Shown here: in pieces, positions 22,190 through 34,100 of the stretch | Layout: each line of letters begins with the position of its first letter | How positions within the stretch are numbered: position 1 is the first letter of the stretch | Assembly: GCA_034509755.1 (NCBI GenBank) | Contig: CM067552.1 | Span: forward strand, 12,371,001 to 12,435,000 | Source of the DNA: Anisodus tanguticus | Taxonomy: Eukaryota > Streptophyta > Magnoliopsida > Solanales > Solanaceae | Reading direction: 5' to 3' | Length of the DNA: 64,000 nt | The notes under the pieces: model-generated | Seen by the model: the letters and a program-made list of their open reading frames with translations, nothing else | Database searches by the model: none | Told to the model about the DNA's origin: nothing | Program-made: the position numbers and the translations under genes

Positions 22190-25100
22190 TCATTCAATCT
22201 CTTTCTCGGGTCCAATATACATGGTACAACATGCTGAAATTAAGATAATTATACATCCAACTAATCTGCCAAAAGATGGAATGATTCTTGATGAGCCCAT
22301 TCCAAGAAATTGTGATAGTGCAACCTGAAATACAAAACAATATCATTCAGCACAGCACACAGAGGCCTCAACATAATACAGTAGGATAAGAGAGAGCACA
22401 GCTCCACTTTGACACACCAACTCTAATCTATGGTATTATACGCTATTGGGATGGGATGACTCCTACTAGATCTCCGCCCTAAGAACCGCATGTGTAACTA
22501 AATTTCCTTACAGAAGGAATAAAAATAAATCACACCGGAACTTTCAACTTAATTGCATGGTAGGTCTCTGGCAGAGGAATATGAATTTGCAATTGCAGTG
22601 AAGCAAGTTCCATTCACTTTTTGAGAATCCATAACTTCAAAAGTGGATCATCCCATCAGGCGTAACTGGACTTGGAGGCCGCGATGTAGCACAATGAATA
22701 ATTGAATTCAAAGAATTCCACACACACCCGACCCAAGAATAAACCATTCCAGTATTTATAACTACCTATTGACTAAACTACATCTCTAACATTGCCCTCA
22801 AGTGTGAGCCAGACTTCTTATGAGTCGGTACATGGAAATTCTTTGATAATGGTGCAGTGAGATTCAAGCAATTGCCTGCTTCCACACTGTATTGAATTAT
22901 ATGACCACCTCATCTAAAATCTCAAACTTTTAGAGAGGAGATTTTTGTTTACTTAATTCTAGCTCTATCCTAAAGAAAAGTTAGCTATTCTCACATAAAT
23001 GTCATTATTTATCAATATTTAAAAAAAGGCAGCCCATTGCACAACCGCATTCCACGTTAGTAGGGTCCGGGGAAGGGCCGTACCCTAATGCAAACATTAG
23101 TGGTTGCTTCCACGGCTCGAACCCATGACCTATAAGTCACACGGAGACAACTTTACCGTTACTCCAAGGCTCCCCTTCATTATTTATCAATATTATTCTG
23201 ACAAAATAAAGCAAACGGGGTAGCACAACATTCGATCTCATCTACCAATTTGTGCAGATACAATAACAACTACAACTACAGCCGGTACAAATTACTGTGC
23301 ATATTAGGCAATCAGAGGTAAGAAAGCTTCACCACACGAGGAAACTCAACAAACAACATGATCAGATTCATACCTCAATAAACTGAATATTGGCAACTCT
23401 ACTGGTTTTCTCAAGCTGAAGTCCACGTGCTAAAGTTATCTGTGGAGAGTAAGGGGTTATTAGCACAAATTGGAGGACCGGTCTAAGAAATCAGAATTTG
23501 GATATTGGTTCACATGACCAAATTAGAGTTCAGAATAGCACCTCTGCAAAGAACGCTAGTACACCAAGTACAGCCATTAGAAGGAAAGAATAGAAACTAG
23601 GGAGCACAAAGTTCTGCATTCAACAAAATAAGACAATTAGGAAAAAGAATCAACCAAAAGTCGAGAAGGATACTTAGCTACTACACCGATAGAAGGTTGA
23701 CAAGATAAGAACACAGAACTCCAATCAAACTTAATTCATGAGTACAGAGATATACAGGTAGCTATCGAACCTGAACTTAGAATATAATCCTTTTATTTTC
23801 TTCTTGCAAGTCACTCTATACACTTCTTTTAGTACAAGAAAAATTGCAAAATCAGCCCTCTTCAACATAATGAATATAACCTTTTTACCAAAAAAAAGTA
23901 ACAAATGTTGGCAATTCGAAAAATCGCTCTAGAACATTCAAAGAAGACCGTCCATTTTCTGAACAAGGTAAAATGGAGAGCGAATCACTCTATTCACAAT
24001 GTACAATTCATAGTAAACTTCTGTCAATGCTTAATGAATATTTATCTCAGCAAATACGATATAAAACCTGCAATAGTTTTAATCTACCAAGGTTATATGC
24101 ATTTACCTCTTTATTTAACAAAAAACTAACGACATGAACAGTATCTTACTTCAAAGGCAAAAATAGATATCGCAGCAGCAGGACTAGCAAGCAGAGCAAA
24201 TGTAAAAACTGGAAGCCTGAAAGAAAAAGATTATTTGCGTAAGAAGCACTTTACGGGAGCAAAGAGTCATGTAAGAAGAGCAAAGGAGCTTATACACTTT
24301 TGACATCTAAATTGTTCTTTTGCAGAGACACATGATCACAATTGTTAAAACACCTTTGAAAATCTTGCCAAACTACTCCACACTTGGTGAGCTTTTGGCA
24401 TCAAACGTTCACAGTGATCAAAGCCAGAATGGAAAAACTCTATTTTCTACAAGTTATTTCAGTTCTTTAGAACATCTGAGGAATCTTGACTTATTGTGAG
24501 TTTACATCAAAGGTCAGGTGTGATCAAAGCACAAATGAGAATATCTTTCTTCTTGTTGGTGGTCCTTGGAAAAACCACAATGTCTTACATATTAACAAAC
24601 TTTTATGTCATGTATGGAATTGATCAGTATTCATGTCCTCTATGTGGTTTAAATCTGTAAGGGAAGTTACTCCCTAGACCGATCTACAACAGAATTTGAA
24701 GGCTATGTTCCTCCATACACTACAATCTAATTACCATAACTTTTCCTTCTAATGAGGGAAGAGGTGCCGTACAAAATTCTTCTACTCTACCTTTAAAACA
24801 AGTGTGAAGACCCGTAAAAAAATTAACATTAGTTAAGGCAATGTACGACCCTGATGCCGTGATTGAAGTAATCCAGGGATGCATACAGAACCACACGAGG
24901 GTGATGAGATCATTGAGACATGGTAACATATGTATAGTACAAGTTGGGAAGTGTATTGAAGTGTCAACTTGACTAAAAATATCAAAACAGAAAAGAAGAT
25001 CAAGTCCCAAGTCATGCCATGGGCATGCATGGCACGCCTATCGCATAAAGGACTTGGAGTTGTGGAAGAGGGATTCAGGCTGGGCTGAAAAATTAGCCCC

Positions 25101-28100
25101 ATCGCGTGCTCAACTCTAGGACCAGATACTAGGGCATGTGCTGCATGCTCATCGCGAGGAGATTGGGACTGATCATCCAGCCTCGTGATGGCCTCGCCTC
25201 GCGAGGAAAGGAAAGTCAGGCAAAGGTGATGGCATGCGATAGGCTCGCGCCGCATGCCCACCACGAGACCCCCTGAGCTATAAATATAAGTTAAAATTAC
25301 GGGAAGAGAGATAAAGGAGTTTCGGTTGTTGAGAGCTTTTGAGGAGGAGACTCTGCAAGCCATTATCACTTCAAAGGTGAGCAATTTATGATGGTTTCGA
25401 GTATATTCCACTCATTAATTACAAGTAATAACACCTGAATCCCATGGAATCCACATAAATCTCAAGATTGACCAAGAATCCTGACATTCTTCCAAGTTAA
25501 GATTTTACTTCAAAGAGGTAATCCCGTACTTTGAGCTTCCATAATGGTGCTTAAAAAGTTTATTAAGAGTATTTGTGGGTAGAAATTGTGATTTAAACAT
25601 GATATTAAAGTAACCCTAAAGATGAGGCTTGTGAGGAAGATGATAGTAACCTAGGGTTAACGAATGAAATGGATCATAGTTCTAATGCCCCCAATGACTT
25701 GAATATACCATGTATTGGAATTAGTGGACACGAATTAGATTTATGAGGGGAACGGGATTTGGATGGCTTGTTGCCGATGTATGAATCTAGATGGGTTATG
25801 TTGAGATAGTTTGGATGGAAAATGATGGAATTCAATTATGAGTATGTCGATTGATATCATTGGACATCGTTTGATTATTTGGGAAGCTGAGACGAGGTGA
25901 CTTGAGATGTACCTACCTTTAAGGCATTTCCTTGATCTTCTTAAGTCACGTAAAATGTTTAGAATGTGAGAATGAGTTTTTAGGGCCAAGCGAGCTATAC
26001 TTTCGATGTTTATGAAAAGTTACGTTGTGCTATCTTATGAACATGTATATGCATAAATACCTTTTTCGGCTATTTATTGCCTTATGATTTGAGGATAGCA
26101 CTTTATGTATGTTTTGACAATTAAGCTAAAGTTCATGATCGAACCATGTCTCTTTTGATTACTTCAATCGAACTTAGTTATTTGTTTTAAAGTACGCATG
26201 TTATGTTAATTCTTATTGTGCTATGTATTAATCCCTCTGTCTCAATTTATGTGGCCCACTTTCCGAAAGAAATAATCTCTTGATTATTTTTATTAATGAA
26301 TGAGTATATATACAATTTACAATTTCCATAATAGAAAAATCTTATTCATATTCTACTCCCAAAACCCTATTCTATTTATACAAGAATTCTATAATTATGG
26401 TAAGTGTACAATGTTAATTATATACAAACCTATTACCAAAACCACAATATACACGGTGTGTATACCATGTCTATCACGGTCTCCCAATTGCCTTGGGTTT
26501 CCGTGATATACACAGTATACACAATATAGTATACCGTGTATATTATGTATGTATATTATGGTATATTTTCACACCCCTGCAATCATAGCGGGCGGTCTTC
26601 GTACGCTGAGACTGTCCCTAAAATCTTCAAATAGGACTGAGGGAGGACCTTTAGTAAAGATGTATGCAATTTGATTCCTGGAAGGGACATGTAAGACGCG
26701 TACTTATCCACAAGCTACCTTTTCGCGAACAAAATGGATATTCATCTCAATATGTTTAGTGCGCTGGTGTTGAACCGGACTCCCAGAATGATATACGACA
26801 CTAATATTATCACAATATACAAGGTAGCTTTTTGAATCGGAAGAGCTCCGACAAGACTGCGATAGTGGGTGGGATCCTCGTAAAGTGAGCCAGTCGCAAC
26901 ACCCAGCTTGAGTTTAGTATCAACAAGAGTGGAAGTAGACGTACACGAGGACATACCAGCCCTGTCAATTATCTCAGCGGCATACTTCCTTTGTGATAAG
27001 AATAACCCACCTGCATAACGTGTGACAGCAATCCCCAAGAAGTAACTCAAGGGCCCCAAGTCTTTCATAGCAAACTCAGAACTGAGCAGTGTCATGCTAA
27101 ACTTGCGCAAAACATCAGACGAGGCACTCAAGATAATATCATCCACATATAAGAGAATATAAGTCAGGGAAGTACCACGACGATATATGAATAATGAATT
27201 ATCAGACCTGCTGTGAGAAAACCCAATAGACGAAACATAGTCTGAAAATCTCTTATACCAAGCCCATGGGGCCTGCTTAAGCCCATACAAGGACTTATTC
27301 AATAAACAGACATGATCAGGATATTTGGGGTCTTGAAAACCCAAGGGTTGATGCATGTAAATGGTCTCCTTAAGATCACCATGTAAGAAAGCATTCTTCG
27401 CATCTAACTGATGAATGGGTCATGCCTTTGAAAGAGCCAGACTGAGAACAGTGCGAATAGTAGCCGGTTTGACCACCAGACTAAATGTCACACCACAATC
27501 CACGCCAACCTACTGAGTTTTACCATCACCTACAAGTCAAGCCTTATGTCTCACAAAAGAACCATCAGAATTATCTTTATAAGTAAAAATCCACAGAGAC
27601 CGAATAATATTAACACCATAAGGACAGGGCACCAACTCCCACGTCTTATTTTCAATAAGAGCATCATATTTGTCGTTCATAGCCAATTTTCAATTCGGGT
27701 CATTTAATGCAGACACGGAGTTACGGGGTAAGGGGGATTTAAGAACATTAGAATTTACATTAAAATGTCTTTTTGGTTTAAAAATACCCGTTGACTACGA
27801 GTGACCGGTCTATGACTCGAGGGAGAATTGGGTGGATTTTGGAAAACATTCGGATGGGTGACGGACTGGCCAACAGGCGGGCCTGCTGGCCCAACACGGG
27901 AAAATGAAGCCGGGGCAAAAGCCGAACTCGAGGAAAAAGCAGTTTCGGTATTGGGCTGGGCAACCAGCCCAACAACAGAAACTAGGGCAGAAACATTGGG
28001 TTGTGGCGAGTCACTGGATCGGCCCCTTAAGTGGTGCACGATGTACGGGGAGACGGCGTCATTCAAAAAATTATACGAACTAGGCACGGGACTACTCACT

Positions 28101-31100
28101 TTAGCAAACGAAAATTAGGTTTCATCAAAAATAACACGGCGACTAAAATTTATTAGATGATAAATCAAAACATTTGTAACCACGATGATTAGAAGGATAA
28201 CCCAAAAATACACAAGCAGTAGAACGGGCTTGAAGTTTGTTAATAGTAGTTAACGGAAAAAGTGGATAGCATAAATACTCAAGGACCCTAAGATGCGAAT
28301 ACGAATGACTCTTATTATAGAGGACTTTAAGAGGAGACGCATATGCCAACCCTTTGGTAGGAAGTATGTTAAGAAGATAGGTAGTCATTTGTAGAGCATG
28401 ATGCCAAAAGGAAGGGGTACGAAAGCATGGACCAATAAAGTATGGACAATATTATTAATGATACAAATTTTTCGTTCGGCTTTTCCGTTTTGTGAGAAAG
28501 TACGAGGACAAGAGAAATGAAAAACTATGTCATTAGTGTCACAAAATTCCCGAAACAACCCATTATCATATTCTTTGCCATTATCACATTGAATATTTTT
28601 GATTTCCCGTTCGAATTGGGTACAGATGAATGCTCGAAAATTTACGAATGTCGCTTACAGAAAGATTCATAAAAAATAGAATAATCATCCAAAAATAGAA
28701 CATAATAACGATGGCCCACCGAACTTAAAACGGGAGATGTCAATAAATCGCTATGAATAATATCAAATGGCATTAAAATACGAGAAGTAGATGCTACAAA
28801 TGGCAATCTAACATGTTTTCCTAAAGGACAGGAATGACAAATTGGAGTACTACGCGTACCTTTACAAGAAATAAAATTACTTTTATGCAAGAAAGAAACA
28901 ATAGACGACCCAGGGTGACCCAAACGTGCATGCCATAAGGAAGGAGCTAGAGCTGCAAAAGTAGATGGCAAGGCTTGCCTAGAGAGACTGGATGCGGGCG
29001 TGATTGGATAAAAATCTCCCCTACTATTACATCTCATGAGAGGTATCCCCGTCTTGAAATCCTTCACAAAAAACCCAAAAGGATCAAAATTATCAGCAAC
29101 TCAATTATCAGTGATAAATTTACGGACATACACCAAATTTTTAATTAAGTTGCATGAAGGGCATTTTTCAAGACAAGAGGGGGGGGAGACAATATTATGA
29201 CCGTAACCACGAATTGGAATTGAGTTGCCATTACCAACAATTATGCCACAATTTTTGCTCAAATTGAAATAAGACGAGTACCTTGACAGACGTCATGTGA
29301 GAAGTGGCGCCGGTGTCCATGTATCAATTCGCGTGGAGAGGATTCAATCCAGGTGTATGCATGGCGGCCTCAATATCTGTAGGTGTCGAGATCGGATAAG
29401 GGCCCGTAGCATGGAAAGCCTGCGGGGGCAGAGGCCCAAGCAGGCTTCCTTGCTGTCCAGACCCAGCACCGTTGCGGAACCCACTGGACTGCTGCGAATA
29501 ATTAGGCCTGAAAGGCTGCTGGCGGCCCACTATCCAGGGAAAGTTGAGGCTGGAAAATAGGGGTTATTGGCCCACTGGCCCAGCCCCACTGTCGGGGGGC
29601 CATGGCTGGACTAGTCCTTCATCACCGCCGGTACCACACCGATTTTTGCCATTATTTTTACAATTCTTCTTGCCTCCACCGTGAGTACAGTTTTGGCCCG
29701 AATTGTCAACAAAACCTTGAGAATTATCGGATAAAGTCATCATCACCACGGCACTTGCACGGGTAGCAGCCTTTTTGGCCAAGTCGGCTTCTTCTAACAT
29801 GAGCATCGAACGGGCTTGATAAAAATGTGGAAGTGGATTACTTTGACGGAGGAGAGTCCCAAGGCCATTGTAGGCCTCAGATAAGCCTGTCATTTGTAGA
29901 ACAAGACGATTATTGGTAACAGGCGCTCCAACGTTACAGAGTTGGTCCGCCAATTCCTTGAGCCGTTTACAATAAGCTGAAACATTCAGGAAATCGTCCA
30001 TGCGGACTTGGGAAAATTCCTGCTCAAGGGTGACAATGCGGGAATGTTAGTTATCCTGGAATATATCACGAAATCTATTCCAGGTAGCCATAGCCGTAGT
30101 ATCTGGTTCAATGATCGTCGGTAAAACGTCGGTAGAAATAGTGGAGTAAATCCACTGAAGGACGATAGCATCAAGAGTGATCCATAACTGAGGATCCTCC
30201 GCAGGAGGAGGGACAGCGGGAGGAATTATGTGATGGAGGACTTGATGTGAGATTGCGTGAATTTTAAACAACTCTGCCCACGTCGCATATTGAACGTTTT
30301 CCATCTCAAGAACAATAGGGATGTTCTTGATGTTAGAAACAGTAAGGGCAAGATGAAACAGGTTCTTTGACGTCGACATAACGAAAGACCAAAGGGATTG
30401 GAAAGAAAATTTGGGAAGAGGAAAAATTGGCACGAAATCCGACAAGGCACACGGATTCCGAGGCAGTCTCGGCCGAGAAGGGATGGTCGGAAATTGAGAA
30501 AAAATTGGGAGAGGAGCGGAAGTAAGTTAGTCCTAGACTTCTGATACCATGAAACAAATAATCTCTTGATTATTTTCATTAATGAATTATTATATACAAT
30601 TTACAATTTCCATAATAGGAAAATCATATTTCTATTCTACTCCCAAAATCCTATTCTATTTGTACAAGAATTCTATAATTATGGTAAGTGTACAATGCTA
30701 ATTATATACAAACCTATTACCAAAAACCACAATATATACGGTGTGTATACCGTGTATATCACGGTCTCCCAATTGCATTGGGTTTCCGTGATATACATAT
30801 ACACAATATAGTATATTGTGTATACTATGTATGTATATTATGGTATATTTTCACTTTCCTTTTTAGTTTGTCCCAGAAAGAATGACACCTTTCTGTATGT
30901 AGAAATACTTCAACTTTAAACTTCTCATTTTATACTTAATGAGATTAGTTTTTTGACAAATGTCTAACTTATTTTAGACACAAGTTTGAAAAGTCTTTCT
31001 TAAACTTCGTGTCCAATCAAATAATGCGACATAAATTGAGACATAGGGAGTATTCAAAAAGATCGACTAAGGGCCTAGATGCCATGTGTAAATGTAAAGG

Positions 31101-34100
31101 ACCTAAATGTGGTAAAGTGTTACAAGTTATATGTTTTGGAAGAACCTTAGAAACCGAGAGGATATTAACTTCCTATAAAATGTGTGTTTATATGTAATAA
31201 CGATACATTCAAGCGTAGGATTATAGTTTATATCTTTCTGAATGGCAACTATCTTACCATATGTTATGGCCACGCGCTATGGATCTAGTCACAGGGCGAT
31301 TTTACTGAAAAATCTGTGTTTGACAAATCCTTCTCCTTGTATTTATTCCTTGAGTGACCTATTTTGCTAACACAAATAAGCTTGTTAAAAGGGAGCCTAT
31401 AACCTTAGGACTCGCTAGAGAGAGACCTAGATCTCTGTTCTTTTGATACAAATTTTCCTCCTTTTATTCCTTTTGGTTCTTTAAATAGAGACCCTTATTA
31501 CAAGATATTTAAGGAAAACTGGGAATTTAAGGAAAACTAGGTATCTACTAACACATAATATCTATTCATATAAGAATTCTAGTAAAACTAAACTACTGCC
31601 TATTTAATGTGCATAAAATCTACAGTTGCATCAGATCTACTTATCCTCTTTGACGTCTCTATCTTTCTCAACTTGAGGGGCCCGCCTTGCATAAACCCTA
31701 CCCACGAATGAGTCTAACATTACCCCTCTCCTCCGGAAAGAGCATGTCCTCAAGCTCGAAGTCTGGATAGGCATTCCGAAAATATGCAACATTTTCCCAC
31801 GTAGCATCTGACAAATCAAACCCACACCTAGGGATGGCAACGGATAGGATCTGGACCGGATCCTACTAGATCCAGATCCGTTTTTCATACCTGAATCCAG
31901 ATCCGTCGGGTCCATAAAAATCATATCCAAATCAGTTTACTGTTTTCAATTTTTCATATGAGATATTTTGTTCGTTGTCTCATTTTGATTGTGAGCTATT
32001 AATTGAAAATGTTGGACAATGACAATAGTTGTGAAAAATGCTGACTAGTATTTCCACAATGCAGAACTTGCATGTGCTTGGAATCTTCACAAATGAAGTG
32101 AATATAATTTTAACTACTTGTCTATGGAGATGTTAGTCATTCACTAATATAACATTGATTTTATTATCAAAGTTACCTCTTTATTTTTTAGTTTTTGAGT
32201 TACGCATGGATAAATTAAACTTGTTTTGAGAATTAAACTTGTTTTGAGAATTAAACTTGTTTTGAGAATTAAACTTGCAAGGATGTGCTTAGCAATTTTA
32301 AGAAAATACTTATAAAATTACATTCTAGGTTATGGATATATTTAATAAAAAACGAATCCACGGGTCGGATCTGGACCGGATACGGATCTCAAATACAAGA
32401 TCCAGATCCAGATCCGATCCGTCAGAAATGGATCCGGATCCGTCGGGTCCAAATTTTGAAGATCCATATCCTATAAAACGAATTTGGATCCACCGGATCC
32501 GGACCGAGTCCAGGATCCACTGCCATCTCTACCCACACCAGTGCACTAAAATTTCCCAAGTTCCCCGATTAAGACGAGCACGTAGAACAGAACAAGGCAT
32601 GAGGAACAACACGACGATCCTCCGGTGGCGGCAGAGTCGGAGGATCTGTTGGATCAGCACCCTTGAAAGCCTTGAAGAGGGATACATGAAACACATTATG
32701 TAACTTACTATCACCAGACAGTTGTAAGTTGCAACTCATAAGCAACTTCTCCTATTCGAGGTAACACAGGGAAAGGCCCAAAGAATTGGGGTGCAAGCTT
32801 ATGACGCAATTGACCCGCAACAATTTTTTGACGATAAGGATGTAAACGCAGCCAAACTAGTGACCTGTGTCATAATATTCTTTCATCCTAACCTGTGTTT
32901 GTTGCAACTTGCTGCAAATGTCACACAAAAATGAATCACGATCAAGGAAGGAATTGTCAATGGCCTCCAGTCATGAAGAACCAGCTATGTAGGGCAATAG
33001 ACGAGGAGGATATCGACCATAAACAACCTTAAAGGGGGTTGTTAGCAATCAGTGTGAAAGGAAGTATTATAGCAATATTTTGCCCAAGGCAACCAGTCAG
33101 CCCATTTCTTTGGATAATCCCCAATCAGACAACGTAAATACATTTCAATATACATTTCAATAGTACAATTCACAACCTCCGTTTGACCATCAGTTTGAGG
33201 ATGATAAGCAGAAGAGAATGCCAACTTCGTGCCACATAGACGAAATAATTCTCTCCAAACGGTGCTTGTAGAAACCACATCCCTGTTACAAGTAATTTAT
33301 TCAGGTATCCCATGCAAGCGAACAATACTCTCAAAATGTGGGCAACACGAGTTGCATTGTAAGGATGAGACATGGGTGTGGAGTGTGCATATTTGGAAAA
33401 CCGATCTACTACCACAAACAATATTGTTTTGCCCCATGCCTTTGGTAAGCCATAATAAAGTCCATTCGGATATCATCCCACACCTGCTCAGGGAGTGCAA
33501 GTGGTTGTAGTAATCCGGCTGGGCTCAGGTATTCAACCTTGTTGCGCTGGCTTCATCCCAGCCACATAATCCTTAATAATCGACTTCATCCCTTTCCAGT
33601 AGAAATCTTGTCGTATACGCTGCAATGTTTTATGTACCCCTTTATGGGCATTATCATGGTATCCTGACAAAATTGTCGAGATCAATTGTGTAAAGAAGTG
33701 ATCATGCGTCTAACTCAACCCCAAAAGCTAGCTTATGAGGGAAGGATTGCCTAAGTCCATATAAAGAGACCAAGTCCCCCATCCCTAGGCGATGTGGGAG
33801 AATTCAACACCCCCGCACGCCCAGACCTGCAACTGGAGCGTGGACAATATAAATGGGGCCCCAACATTGGTGAAACAAAGAATTGGGATGAGTCCGGCTC
33901 TGATACCATGTAAAGAATGAATCATGGACCTAACTCAACCCCAAAAGCTAGCTTATGATGGGAGGATTGCCTAAGTCCATATAAAGAGACCAAGTTACCC
34001 ATCCCTAGCTAATGTGGGAGAATTCAACAAATTGGGAAGAAGGCAGCAAGTAGATACGACCTTAATAAATGAGTAGATCGTCTTTGATTGACCAGGAAGC

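Larger units (their letters stand above)
26264..30853 (-). mobile_element. Ty1/copia LTR retrotransposon C
   Basis: LTRs of 308 bp (26264-26571) and 304 bp (30550-30853), exact target duplication CTTTC (26259-26263 and 30854-30858). The first base of the left LTR has changed from T to C. The primer-binding site is TGGTATCAGAAG (30538-30549). gag, protease, integrase and RT follow in copia order on the minus strand. A deletion removes much of RNase H, and stops occur throughout. Confidence 0.92.
26231..31050. mobile_element. Stowaway-type MITE split by copia C
   Basis: Left part 26231-26263 (ATCCCTCTGTCTCAATTTATG) and right part 30859-31050 (ending GCGACATAAATTGAGACATA then GGGAG) form one MITE of about 225 bp, with TA at 26229-26230 and 31051-31052. 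The interior of the right part (AGAATGACACC, CTTCTCATTTTA, TTTTAGACACAAG) matches the family seen at 12505. Copia C sits in it with its own duplication CTTTC. Confidence 0.8.

Noticed and set aside
24833..25411. Minus-strand open frame of 192 residues
   Set aside because: It lies in the solo LTR, has no recognised domain and runs opposite to the LTR promoter.
27828..29560. Plus-strand open frames in copia C
   Set aside because: They are antisense shadows of the RT linker and gag coding regions.
32332..32703. Plus-strand frame with DPDP and SRSRS repeats
   Set aside because: Product of the GGATCC palindromes of the hAT element; no start context or domain. The same holds for 48063-48287 and 48861-49055.
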